This document shows positions 36,050 to 44,346 of a DNA stretch of 64,000 nucleotides, piece after piece; position 1 is the first letter of the stretch, and every line of letters begins with the position of its first letter. The position numbers and the translations under genes are program-made. A model generated the notes under the pieces. That model saw only the letters and a program-made list of their open reading frames with translations, was not told where the DNA came from and made no database searches. The stretch lies in contig NZ_JAPVQY010000011.1 in the NCBI RefSeq assembly GCF_027257875.1, forward strand, positions 1 to 64,000. The letters run 5' to 3'. Source of the stretch: Burkholderia sp. IMCC1007. Its GTDB lineage: Bacteria > Pseudomonadota > Gammaproteobacteria > Burkholderiales > Burkholderiaceae.

Positions 36050-36989
36050 TTTCGTCTCCATGTACTTCCCACTCACGCACGACCGCATCAGGGCCTCGAA
36101 AATACGCATGACAGACTTTCGCCGCCCCGGCGAAGACGGGCATGGCCAAAAGCCTGCGTTGCGCTCCAGGTAGACGGTGATAGGGAATCGATGGCATCAG
36201 GTGATGCGTCAGGTGGTAGCCGTTGTTGCGAGGGTGAATCACCGGGCGCCAGATACTGCGGGTCGAGACATCACGCGTGTAACTGAAGATTCCGCCTGGT
36301 TCCAGACCAAAGTGGTCACACAGCTCACGAAACGTCGTGATCGCGTGAAAGAAAGTAGCCTTCGCCAGCATCCAAGTGCAGAAGAAAAGTGCTGCCGTAT
36401 GAATGTTCCATGCAAGCGTCACTGCGCCCAGTGCGGCGGTCCACCATCCGACGATGCAAAATCGCTGCATCCAGCCAAGCCTGGACAGATGGAGGTGCCC
36501 GAACGTCGAACCTAACCAGGCCGCTGGCGTAAGCAGCACTTTGAGAAACGGCTGCCACCAGCCATCGCGGTCGCTTGGGCGAACGGCGATATAGTCAGGG
36601 TCGCGCCTTGGATCGCCGAGCCACGCATGATGGTGGGCGTGGAGTTCGCGATAGAGCGCAAGACTGTTGAAGAGCGCCGGTGCGATGAAAAGGCGCGCGA
36701 GCACGTCGTTGAGCCGGCCATCGTGTGCGAGATTACGGTGTGCGGCGTCATGCAGCAGGTTGCCGAGCGCACGCTGCCGGTTGCCGACCCAGGCAACGAC
36801 CGCGGGCGCCGACCAGCATCCCAAACGATGCAGGACAAGCATGGCGATGATGATGCTCACCCAGTCGAACACGATATCGGCGACGACGTTGATGACGTCA
36901 GGCGATGTCATGGCGAGGTGAAGCTTATCCCATTCGGGGAACGCGGAGCGGATCAGATCCTGGTCGTGAATTACGGGGCGACTATTCAT
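36036..36989 (-). CDS. membrane fatty-acid desaturase family protein
   Basis: The 317-residue di-iron membrane protein has the three histidine boxes H80DAAH84, H117AHHH121 and HLTHH (about 264-268), plus HAITTFRELCDHFGLEPGG. These coordinate the two irons of acyl desaturases and related hydroxylases. Hydrophobic stretches around 35-70 and 160-205 are membrane segments. GAGG lies before the ATG. It is the first gene of a two-gene unit with the overlapping transporter. The substrate may be a lipid or a lipid-like small molecule. Confidence 0.87.
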   Translation of the reverse strand: MNSRPVIHDQDLIRSAFPEWDKLHLAMTSPDVINVVADIVFDWVSIIIAMLVLHRLGCWSAPAVVAWVGNRQRALGNLLHDAAHRNLAHDGRLNDVLARLFIAPALFNSLALYRELHAHHHAWLGDPRRDPDYIAVRPSDRDGWWQPFLKVLLTPAAWLGSTFGHLHLSRLGWMQRFCIVGWWTAALGAVTLAWNIHTAALFFCTWMLAKATFFHAITTFRELCDHFGLEPGGIFSYTRDVSTRSIWRPVIHPRNNGYHLTHHLMPSIPYHRLPGAQRRLLAMPVFAGAAKVCHAYFRGPDAVVREWEVHGDENGAT

Positions 36990-37570
36990 GAATTACCTCG
37001 CATGGATCACCTCACAACGAAGACGAATACCTCGTCGGCAGCGCACGCGAATCGCATGGCACGTGGATGAGCGATAACGCAACCGAGCTTTGATCTTACG
37101 AAAGAAGTGGGGGGCAAATCGGGCGTTGCGAAAATATTCGTGCGGTTGCATTTTCGGCAATCGCGCCGTGCCATGGTTTGCGATTCCTGCCGACGGATTT
37201 AACGGCAATGCATTGAATTGCGAGGTAGGGCTTGCGGATAATACGCACCAGACACGCAAGGGAATCAATGCGCGCGGCCGCACAACTGAAAGCGTCACGC
37301 GACATCACGCAACATCACGCCGGAAGCCTTGAAGAGTATTGAACGGACACGCGATCGCCAGGCGTTACGGCGCGTTGTGCTGCGAGGTGAGGACAGCCGC
37401 AGGCGTTGTGATCACCAGCCACGCTAATCGGGCGAAACCGTTTCGTCTTCGATTGCGAAAATCGAGGTACGAACACCTACTGACGCTGCGTCCAGCGAAT
37501 AGGATCGACGAAGGCGCAGCAGGCTTTCCACACATAAGTGTGCCGGCTGGCGCATGAAGAATGCGCGCCG
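36990..37570. other. 581-base gap, catabolic side to ICE side
   Basis: No frame is convincing. It contains short direct repeats of ATCACGC (37307-37330). It lies where accessory catabolic genes give way to the integrative-element backbone, so an end of the element could be in or near here, but no tRNA, integrase or att-like direct repeat was found. Confidence 0.4.
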
Positions 37571-37783
37571 CTACGATGGGCCGCCATCGGTGACCGGGTT
37601 CGTCGAGACACGGATTTGCAGCCTGGTAGACGCGTGCCGTGGAATGACGATCTCAACAAGCAGATGCATATCAAGTACCGATACGATTTTTGGCGCATGC
37701 TCGTCACGCGCACGCAGGGCGTCCTTCTCTATCTCGTTGGCGAGCTGATCCAGTTCCGTACTGATTTCTTCCCGGCGTCCCAT
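37571..37783 (-). CDS. small hypothetical protein
   Basis: The 70-residue protein begins with an ATG preceded by GGAG at 6 bases. It contains REEISTELDQLANEIEKDALRARDEHAPKIVSVLDMHLLVEIVI, suggesting a short helix then strands. A longer frame from 37882 is possible. It lies downstream of the XRE regulator in the same direction. No family is recognised. Confidence 0.4.
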   Translation of the reverse strand: MGRREEISTELDQLANEIEKDALRARDEHAPKIVSVLDMHLLVEIVIPRHASTRLQIRVSTNPVTDGGPS

Positions 37784-37919
37784 TACTATCTCCACGGCCG
37801 ATGTAGACATCGCAGGCGTTTTCACGCGTGCGTCATAAACCTTACGTCGGAAGAGTAAAGTTCGACGATGATCGGCGGACATGATTGCGAAATTGTTCTC
37901 GTCGTTGACATAAGCGCAA

Positions 37920-38357
37920 TCAGCATGTCAGACGACCGATGCGTGAGTCCTTGAGGATCTGCTCTGCACTTTCGCCGAGCAATTGGCACTGCTCGTAAAG
38001 CAGGCCAATGAGTCGCGCTTTTTTCTTTGCATCGAGGGGCACCGGAAGGCGTTGCTCGATCCGCCCGACCGCGTTCATCACACTGTCTAGGGTTTTCTGG
38101 TCAAGCCGGTACCGCACGTCGCGATCGAGAATCATGTGGCCGCCTCCTGTCAGCAGCCACACGGGGTCCACCGAAAACTGCTCGTACAGCGCGCGCAGCA
38201 GTTCGACAGGTACCGCACGCTCGCCACGCTCATAATTCGCATAGGCGCGCAACGACATCCCGAGCTGCCGGGACATCTTTTCCTGGGACAGGTCGAGGTG
38301 CTCGCGTACTTGTGCAACGCGCCGATGATAGTCCCCGTGATCCGCGGTGCTTGACAT
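37920..38357 (-). CDS. XRE-family helix-turn-helix regulator
   Basis: The 145-residue repressor-like protein has an N-terminal HTH (VREHLDLSQEKMSRQLGMSLRAYANYERGERAVPVELLRALYEQFSVDPVWLLTG) and a C-terminal helical region for dimerisation. It is divergent from the AlpA-like gene and the parA operon. The dyad CGTACC/GGTACG over its -10 box suggests autoregulation. A control role in maintenance or excision of the element is inferred from position. Confidence 0.87.
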   Translation of the reverse strand: MSSTADHGDYHRRVAQVREHLDLSQEKMSRQLGMSLRAYANYERGERAVPVELLRALYEQFSVDPVWLLTGGGHMILDRDVRYRLDQKTLDSVMNAVGRIEQRLPVPLDAKKKARLIGLLYEQCQLLGESAEQILKDSRIGRLTC

Positions 38358-38385
38358 GTCTGTCTCGCCTTCCTAGAGTTGATTT

Positions 38386-38406
38386 CGTACCTTGATTATA
38401 GGTACG
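38386..38406 (-). promoter_or_regulatory. XRE promoter with overlapping dyad operator
   Basis: Minus-strand TATAAT (38395-38400) with TTGCCC 16 bases before it forms a promoter. The inverted repeat CGTACC (38386-38391) and GGTACG (38401-38406) encloses the -10 box and could also block the divergent promoter. Confidence 0.6.
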
Positions 38407-38491
38407 TTCGAGTAATGGGCAAGCTTGGACGTGCCTGGACCAAAGCGGCTGTTGTTGGACGAGTGATGCTTCAAAGTCTCGTGGAGGAAAA

Positions 38492-38758
38492 GTGGCGAGC
38501 AGGCGGTTCTACACGCTGGAAGAGATTGCGCGCGAACTGCATATCGCGCCGGCCACAGCACGCAATCGATTGACGCTCGGGCTGCCGATGCCACCGTCGA
38601 TCCGTGTGGGACGTCGTCGTCTATTCCCCGTCGACGAGTATGAAAAGTGGATCGCTTCCCAACTAATGCACTCTGGCGAGGGCGAGGGCGAGGGCGTAGG
38701 AGACGCGACTGAAGTTGCCGACCGTGGTCCACATGGGCCGTCTCTCGATCCGAAGTAA
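38492..38758 (+). CDS. AlpA/excisionase-like helix-turn-helix protein
   Basis: The 88-residue protein begins SRRFYTLEEIARELHIAPATARNRLTLGLPMPPSIRVGRRRLFPVDEYEKWIA, the winged MerR-like domain of AlpA and excisionase proteins. A GEGEGEG tract follows, encoded by a short GGCGAG repeat (about 38675-38696). GTG start with GGAGG upstream. It is 66 bases before parA and may be the first gene of the backbone operon. It could act in excision or as an activator. Confidence 0.75.
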   Translation: MASRRFYTLEEIARELHIAPATARNRLTLGLPMPPSIRVGRRRLFPVDEYEKWIASQLMHSGEGEGEGVGDATEVADRGPHGPSLDPK

Positions 38759-38824
38759 TTGCGCCACTTCCGTTTCATTCATTCAATGCCGCTCAAGCGA
38801 TGACGCTGTACTGGATATCCCACC

Positions 38825-39703
38825 GTGCCGGTTGTTATCTCCTTCGTCTCCACCAAAGGCGGCGTCGGTAAGACGACCGTCGCCGCGAACCTTGGCGGCT
38901 TGCTCGCAGCCTTCGGCCTGAAGGTTCTCGCGATCGATGCAGATGTCCAGCCAAGTCTAAGTAAGTTCTTTCCCATCCATTACCGTTCATCGCAAGGTCT
39001 GACTGCCGTCGTGACCTCAGGCGGCAATCCTTCGGCCGACTGCGTCAGTCGCACAATCTTCTCGAATCTCGACCTGATCTATTCCGATACGCCGGATGCT
39101 GCGCTGCAGGCATGGCTCAATCGCCGTGAGGATCGCTTAATGATCCTTCGCCGGGCGATGCGCAGTCCATTCATCGAGCCTTATGACGTTGTGCTGATCG
39201 ACACGCAAGGAGCGGTCGGCGAACTGCAGAAGTCCGCGGCGATGGCGGCCGACGTGATGGTGTCACCCGTCAAGCCCGATGCGCTGAGTGCTGGCGAATT
39301 CGCCACGGGCACGATTGCCATGCTCGACGAACTGAACCGGCTTGCCGACTTCGGCGAATCATTCCGTTCGGGCGACCTGCTGACACTGATCAATGCACAC
39401 GAACGCACCACCAGTGCAAGGGCACTCGCAGCTGTATTGCGAGAGCGGTTTACCGGCCATCCCAAAGTAAGGGTACTCAGAACGGTCATTCCGTCTGCCG
39501 CCGCGTATGCGGCAGCTGCGACGGCGCGCGTTCCCGTCCACGCCTTCGATCGCCGCCGCCAGTTCGACAATTCGGCCTGGAACGTCATGCATCGCCTCGC
39601 CTGGGAACTGTTCCCGTCGCTCGCGAACGTGTATGCGGGGTCTCCGATGCCCGCGGTTGACCGCATGGAGACTGTGAGAAGCGGACAGGGAGCAGTCGCA
39701 TGA
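38825..39703 (+). CDS. parA: ParA-family partition ATPase
   Basis: The 292-residue ATPase has a deviant Walker A at STKGGVGKTTVAANLG (residues 9-24), a switch region in LIDTQGAVGELQ and a following PVKPDALSAGE stretch. These are signs of the ParA/Soj type used by integrative elements of the ICEclc/SPI-7 group for stability and replication after excision. GTG start. Its stop overlaps the parB start (ATGA), so they are translated together. Confidence 0.93.
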   Translation: MPVVISFVSTKGGVGKTTVAANLGGLLAAFGLKVLAIDADVQPSLSKFFPIHYRSSQGLTAVVTSGGNPSADCVSRTIFSNLDLIYSDTPDAALQAWLNRREDRLMILRRAMRSPFIEPYDVVLIDTQGAVGELQKSAAMAADVMVSPVKPDALSAGEFATGTIAMLDELNRLADFGESFRSGDLLTLINAHERTTSARALAAVLRERFTGHPKVRVLRTVIPSAAAYAAAATARVPVHAFDRRRQFDNSAWNVMHRLAWELFPSLANVYAGSPMPAVDRMETVRSGQGAVA

Positions 39704-41451
39704 GTGTGTCTGGAGAGCCGGTCGGTGCAGCACGCGAGAATCTCGCCGCTCAGCGCTTGGACGTGCTGTCGCCCGGTGTGCGCACGCCCGATCCGCAGCT
39801 GACGTCGCTTATCCGGCTCAAGATCACTGACGTGATGGCTTATGAACGCAATCCGCGTCGCGCGTCGCATGAGCGCATCGCGGAGCTCAAGGAGTCGATC
39901 CGCACCAACGGCATCGAGCAGATCGTGACGGTGACCCGCCGTCCGGGCGCACAGACGTACGTGGTAGCGAAGGGTGGCAATACGCGCGTGACCGCGGCGA
40001 CAGCTCTTTATGACGAAACGCGCGACGATCGCTTTCTTTACTACGACTTCTTCTACGTGCCGTATCCCGGCGAGGCGAAGCTGCTGGCCGCCCACCTGCG
40101 AGAGAACGACCAGCGGGCGGATCTCTGTTTCTGGGACAAAGCCAATGGTTATCTCGCGCTCAAGAAGGATCTCGAAGGCGAGCGGGGCGAAGTGCTGTCG
40201 CTGCGCGAGTTCTCGCGGCTGCTCGAAAAAGAGGGGGCACCCGTGAGTCACGTGCTGCTTGCGCTGTTCCAGTTCGCGGTAGATCGGCTGTCGGCGCTCG
40301 GACCAGCAACAGTGTATTTGAGCCGCCGTGCACTCGTCGATGTGATTCAGCCCGGCATCGGCATACTGCTGCGCCTCGGGCGACGCCTTGGTTTTGACGA
40401 CCACTGGATGCAGGAGCGGGTAATCAACCCGCAACTGAATGGCATTGCTGCACGCTGCGGTCTTGACGATGTCGGCCTTGCGCAGCACGCGCCGGAGAAA
40501 AGCGTCGCGTTAGACGCAGCGCAGTTGGTGGACGGACTGCGACTTCGCCTAGCAAGCGAGCTTGGGGTCCCGCGCGCCGCGCTCGACCGGATGTGCCATC
40601 TGCTAGAACACATGGCTGATGTCGCAGCCGACGAGTTGCGCGAGGTAGGTGGCATACAAGTCGAGCGGGGTGAAGCTTCATCAGACGCATCTTCTCCAGA
40701 AGCGAATAACACATTGGAAACACGGGGCCCATCGGCGTCATCGAAACAGGGCGCTGGCGAGGAAGCTCGCGTGGTGCAGGCCGTCAGCGGGACTGTGTCA
40801 AGGCCGACTGCTATCGAGAAATGGACTTGCGAATCCGGTGCAGCGGCGGATGGTCTGCAATTGGCTGCGGACGACGGGTCCATACTGGTCGCTGATGAAA
40901 GGGACGCGGCGCGGGGTCCGCAAGCTGCGCCGTCGGCACAGCAGAGTGAGATATTCCGGGAGACAGTGCTCGCATTCGCGCGGCGCTGTGGTCTCAACGG
41001 GTGCGTACGTGATGCACCCGGACTGCCGTATGGCTTCATGATCGAGCCGCCGCCACCGGGCGGACTGCGCTTTTCACCCGACGCTGATGCGCAGGGTGAT
41101 GAAACTGCACTAACCCGCTATCTCGGCTGGTGGTGGCTGGTCTGCCTAGCGCGGCAGAACACCGCAACGGGCCTCACGCGCGTGCCCACCGATAGTCTAT
41201 TTGCGCAGATGGCTCGCGATGACGAGACGTGGAACCGCACGTGTGACGCGAGCGTTGGCGAGCCGTTACTCGCTGATCGCATGGACGTGATGTTCGACGT
41301 CATGCTCAATCCGGATCATCCGATCGGTCAGTGGTGGACCGAGGTCGTTCTCGCCGCGCGCGCGTTCCGCGCGGCCCATCCTGAACGGTTTGTGCCGGAA
41401 TGCTGGCCGGAACCCAGTGCAGATGAGCGGCTTCAGCGAGGGGGGCCGTAA
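39700..41451 (+). CDS. parB: ParB-family partition protein of an integrative element
   Basis: The 583-residue protein has an N-terminal ParB/Srx domain: VMAYERNPRRASHERIAELKESIRTNGIEQIVTVTRRPG...YVVAKGGNTRVTAA, with GGNTR replacing the GERR box of chromosomal ParB, as usual in ICE ParB proteins. A helical DNA-binding region follows (REFSRLLEKEGAPVSHVLLALFQFAVDRL), then a variable linker rich in Glu, Ser and Ala, and a C-terminal region ending after residue 560. A parS-like site lies 120 bases downstream of its stop. Confidence 0.92.
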   Translation: MSVSGEPVGAARENLAAQRLDVLSPGVRTPDPQLTSLIRLKITDVMAYERNPRRASHERIAELKESIRTNGIEQIVTVTRRPGAQTYVVAKGGNTRVTAATALYDETRDDRFLYYDFFYVPYPGEAKLLAAHLRENDQRADLCFWDKANGYLALKKDLEGERGEVLSLREFSRLLEKEGAPVSHVLLALFQFAVDRLSALGPATVYLSRRALVDVIQPGIGILLRLGRRLGFDDHWMQERVINPQLNGIAARCGLDDVGLAQHAPEKSVALDAAQLVDGLRLRLASELGVPRAALDRMCHLLEHMADVAADELREVGGIQVERGEASSDASSPEANNTLETRGPSASSKQGAGEEARVVQAVSGTVSRPTAIEKWTCESGAAADGLQLAADDGSILVADERDAARGPQAAPSAQQSEIFRETVLAFARRCGLNGCVRDAPGLPYGFMIEPPPPGGLRFSPDADAQGDETALTRYLGWWWLVCLARQNTATGLTRVPTDSLFAQMARDDETWNRTCDASVGEPLLADRMDVMFDVMLNPDHPIGQWWTEVVLAARAFRAAHPERFVPECWPEPSADERLQRGGP

Positions 41452-42110
41452 TGGAAACAGCCTTTCTGCGTCTCGAGAGTGAGGCGCTCGAACGTTTCGT
41501 GCTGCTCGAATTGATTGCCTTCGCTTGCATGACAAAGCGGCCAGCTGTCATAGGCATTGGGAATCGGCAAGTTTCATGTGAAACAGGCACGATCGATACC
41601 CGACGGATAGACCGATTACCAGATGCAATCCGGCGAGTGCTCGGTGATGCCAGGTCGTCAGCGCTTACGCGCGATCTACTGGGTGCCGGTGCATTACGCA
41701 TCTTCGTGGATGCCGGCGCGTTGCAGCGTCGCTGTGAACTGATCGAGCGGCAGTGGCGCGATCAGGATCTGTTGCGCGCGTTTGTCGAAAGGCAAGCGAG
41801 CATCCCGATGATCCGCGCGTTCTTCCGCACGGCCACGCGCGCAACAATCACGCACTTGAGGTTGGAACTGAATGTCGCGGCTCCGACGAAACCGCGTGCA
41901 CTCTCGCCGTCCGAATTGGACACACTGTTTGATGCGTGGTGCGCACTCAACGACATCGTCGATTTGCGCGAGCGGTACCTGGCGCTGCATGAGCGATGTG
42001 ATGGTCAATGGTCGCTCGCCACGCTTTTCGCGGCACTGAACGCGGATACGGGCGCGTGCCGCCCATCTTCTTCCCAGCAGGAGCTTCAGTATGTACGACA
42101 TGCGACTTGA
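41451..42110 (+). CDS. DUF2857 domain-containing ICE protein
   Basis: The 219-residue protein starts on the last base of the parB stop. ALSPSELDTLFDAWCALNDIVDLRERYLALHERCDGQWSLATLFAALN is the conserved end of DUF2857 proteins that follow parB in these elements. The middle has many Arg and helices. The function is unknown, but the fixed position suggests replication or transcription control. Its coding sequence contains the parS-like palindrome at 41570. Confidence 0.82.
   Translation: METAFLRLESEALERFVLLELIAFACMTKRPAVIGIGNRQVSCETGTIDTRRIDRLPDAIRRVLGDARSSALTRDLLGAGALRIFVDAGALQRRCELIERQWRDQDLLRAFVERQASIPMIRAFFRTATRATITHLRLELNVAAPTKPRALSPSELDTLFDAWCALNDIVDLRERYLALHERCDGQWSLATLFAALNADTGACRPSSSQQELQYVRHAT
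41570..41585. promoter_or_regulatory. parS-like palindrome inside the DUF2857 gene
   Basis: AGTTTCATGTGAAACA matches the bacterial parS consensus TGTTTCACGTGAAACA at 14 of 16 positions and keeps the dyad. It lies just downstream of parB, where centromere sites often lie. Confidence 0.55.
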
Positions 42111-42582
42111 TCCGGAAGGCAATCTGCTACCCGGCAAGACCTGGGACGATTCGCCTGGATTGCCGCCTGCTGAGGCCGAAATGGTTCTCTCAATGCTCGA
42201 TGTTCCGATCACGATCGACCGCTGTTTCGTCGAGATCTGCGGCGACCTCGCTGCGGCCGCAATGCTCACCGAACTGTCGACGCTTGAAAGCGAGACAGGA
42301 TGCCAACATGCCTGGCTTCGGGTCGCGCCCGAAGACTTCGAACGAAGACTTGCGCTCACCGAGCCGCAGCAGCGCGCCGCGCGGCGGCTACTCCGGTCGA
42401 AAGGGCTGATTGCGCATAGGCGGCAAAAGACGCGCGAGGCGGACGAGTTCCGCGTCCTATGGCCGGCCGTCGTCGCGCTACTCCAGCGCAAGGCGGAGGA
42501 GCGAACGGCCCATATCGTCTGGCCGCCCGTACATCCGAGCTATCCGGACCACCTCGAACAGCTGAAGGAGCTTGAATCATGA
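42091..42582 (+). CDS. hypothetical ICE protein with a likely winged-helix part
   Basis: The 163-residue protein overlaps the DUF2857 gene by 20 bases and the next gene by 4. PEDFERRLALTEPQQRAARRLLRSKGLIAHRRQKTREADEFRVLWP resembles a winged-helix with the same pattern (two helices, KGLI, strand) as in the downstream 528-residue protein. It may be a DNA-binding helper for replication of the element. No named family is recognised. Confidence 0.75.
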   Translation: MYDMRLDPEGNLLPGKTWDDSPGLPPAEAEMVLSMLDVPITIDRCFVEICGDLAAAAMLTELSTLESETGCQHAWLRVAPEDFERRLALTEPQQRAARRLLRSKGLIAHRRQKTREADEFRVLWPAVVALLQRKAEERTAHIVWPPVHPSYPDHLEQLKELES

Positions 42583-44165
42583 TGCCCGGATGCCATCCCT
42601 ATATCACTGAGTTCGAAGCGATGTGGGCAATGCTGAGACCGCACCGCCCCATTGCTTTTGGAACACGGCTTGCCCGCATCACCGGACATCCCAAGCAGGC
42701 GCTCCTGCTCTCGCAACTCGTGTACTGGACACGCCGCGGACGTGATGTGGACGCAAACGGCGGATGGGTCCACAAGACGCGCGAACACTGGCTGCTGGAG
42801 ACGGGACTGTCGCGTGAGGAGCAGGAAAATGCGCGGCGACGCCTGCGGAGCATGAAACTGCTGACAGAATGGCGCGGTGGCCAACCCGCGCGTATGCACT
42901 ACCGGCTGGAGGTGGAAGCAATCTCGAATGCAGTTCATTTCACTTGCCCAATGGTCGCGCAGCTTCCATCGTCGATCGAAGCGATGCGGGCGGATCAGTT
43001 CGCGGGCGACGCCTTGCTTGGGCCGACTGTCGCGTACCGGCGCATTTTTGTTGACCTGGTCGGTAACGTGAACGCGGCATTGCTGCTCTCACGCATGGTG
43101 CAGCTGCAGCGCCGCGAGGCCGATCGGCAATGTACTTGGTTCACGCTCACGGCCGGAGAATGGCAGCGCACGCTCGGCCTGAACCGGCGCCAGCTCGAGA
43201 ACGCGAGAGCGCGGCTCGTGCGCCAAGGGCTGATTCGCGAGCTCACGCGCCAGTGCACCGGCCGGCGTGTGTTCACCCAGCTCAATGCGGGCGAACTGAA
43301 GCGCCAGCTTGAACGCCTTGTGTCGCGCGGTGAGATGTGCGAGCGGCTCGCGACGCGCAAGCGCATGCTCGCGCAGAGTCTGCGCGAAGGAGGCGAGCGT
43401 GCCGCAGCGATACCGCCGGCTGTTACCCCGGGTAACAGCTGTCCGGGCGGCATTGCAGTTCATGCGCCGCAGCTATATGCGCGGACGATGGAACACCCAA
43501 AGTCGCCAACCAGAAGTGTCCGACTGAATGTCAACGTGCCTGTGGTGCCCCCGCGGTCGGCGGGTTTGATCCATTACCGATGGCGGGAAACGTGCGTTGC
43601 AGACGCGCGCGTATACGGAAGGATTACATACTGGACTACAACGACTGGCGGCCCAGCGATCTCGCCAGGCGAGCGGCCGAATCCGGTTGTAGTGGGGATC
43701 GATTGTCCGTTCTCGCAACTGTGCGCCACAGATGACATCGGTGCCCTCGTCTGGCCAGCGATGGTGGCCGAGAATGACCGCGCACTGATCGCCTCCCACC
43801 TCGCACGGATTCCTGCTGCGGATCGGCAGACGCTGCTGGACGAAATGGCGGCAGGTCACCGGCACCAGCCGGTGCAGCTGCCCGTCGCGTACATCGCAGG
43901 TCTTGTGCGCCGCTATCTCGCGGGAGACTTTATCGCCACCAGGGCGCATCTCGAACGCGCGGCGCGGGAGCGGGCAACGCAGCGCGAGGGCGCAAACGCG
44001 GCTTCGCCAAGCTCCCACGAAGCCAGCGACTTGCCGGCGTCAACGCGCGAGACCGCCTGCAAGCATCTTGCGGCGATCCGCGACGCACTTCGCACACGGA
44101 CGGCGCATCGGCCGACTCGTCGATCGTCGAGCGAGTTGGCCAGTCAGGCAGCCACCCATGCGTGA
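42579..44165 (+). CDS. winged-helix ICE replication-type protein, STY4528-like
   Basis: The 528-residue protein has two similar winged-helix units: KQALLLSQLVYWTRRGRDVDANGGWVHKTREHWLLETGLSREEQENARRRLRSMKLL (about 35-90) and NAALLLSRMVQLQRREAD...WFTLTAGEWQRTLGLNRRQLENARARLVRQGLI (about 165-220). Position after parB-DUF2857 fits the STY4528-like genes of SPI-7-type elements, thought to act in replication. A palindrome GTTACCC-C-GGGTAAC lies within its gene (43421-43437). The Ala/Arg-rich tail is probably disordered. Confidence 0.78.
   Translation: MMPGCHPYITEFEAMWAMLRPHRPIAFGTRLARITGHPKQALLLSQLVYWTRRGRDVDANGGWVHKTREHWLLETGLSREEQENARRRLRSMKLLTEWRGGQPARMHYRLEVEAISNAVHFTCPMVAQLPSSIEAMRADQFAGDALLGPTVAYRRIFVDLVGNVNAALLLSRMVQLQRREADRQCTWFTLTAGEWQRTLGLNRRQLENARARLVRQGLIRELTRQCTGRRVFTQLNAGELKRQLERLVSRGEMCERLATRKRMLAQSLREGGERAAAIPPAVTPGNSCPGGIAVHAPQLYARTMEHPKSPTRSVRLNVNVPVVPPRSAGLIHYRWRETCVADARVYGRITYWTTTTGGPAISPGERPNPVVVGIDCPFSQLCATDDIGALVWPAMVAENDRALIASHLARIPAADRQTLLDEMAAGHRHQPVQLPVAYIAGLVRRYLAGDFIATRAHLERAARERATQREGANAASPSSHEASDLPASTRETACKHLAAIRDALRTRTAHRPTRRSSSELASQAATHA
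43421..43437. repeat. GTTACC palindrome copy 1 (inside the STY4528-like gene)
   Basis: TGTTACCCCGGGTAACA is a perfect 17-bp inverted repeat. Two related palindromes stand at 44229 and 44277. Confidence 0.7.
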
Positions 44166-44228
44166 CCGAATCCGTCACGCCCGCTGGGCGCGCCCCACGT
44201 CAGCTCGTGATTGCCATTGCGCGCCGCT

Positions 44229-44243
44229 GTTACCCGGGGTAAC
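44229..44243. repeat. GTTACC palindrome copy 2
   Basis: GTTACCCGGGGTAAC is a perfect 15-bp inverted repeat in the gap before the PFL_4669-type gene, 34 bases before copy 3. Confidence 0.7.
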
Positions 44244-44276
44244 GGCAACCCGGCCTGTCGCCCGCCAATTACGCGC

Positions 44277-44295
44277 GTGTTACCCAAGGTAACAC
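44277..44295. repeat. GTTACC palindrome copy 3
   Basis: GTGTTACC-CAA-GGTAACAC is an inverted repeat with 8-bp arms, 52 bases before the next start codon. With copy 2 it could be a paired operator or part of an origin. Confidence 0.7.
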
Positions 44296-44346
44296 GACGA
44301 GCACGCCGTTAGTTGTCACTGAAAGTCTATCTTTGAGGAGCCTGAC

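Noticed and set aside
36990-37570. Attachment site or tRNA at the boundary to the ICE backbone
   Set aside because: No cloverleaf, integrase gene or matching direct repeat could be found within the window.
38675-38696. Short GGCGAG tandem repeat
   Set aside because: Only a few units inside a coding region, giving a Gly-Glu tract; not a CRISPR or structural repeat.
39181-40488. 435-residue open frame on the minus strand across parA and parB
   Set aside because: It is antisense to two clearly recognisable partition genes; high GC content creates long shadow frames and the translation has no family likeness.
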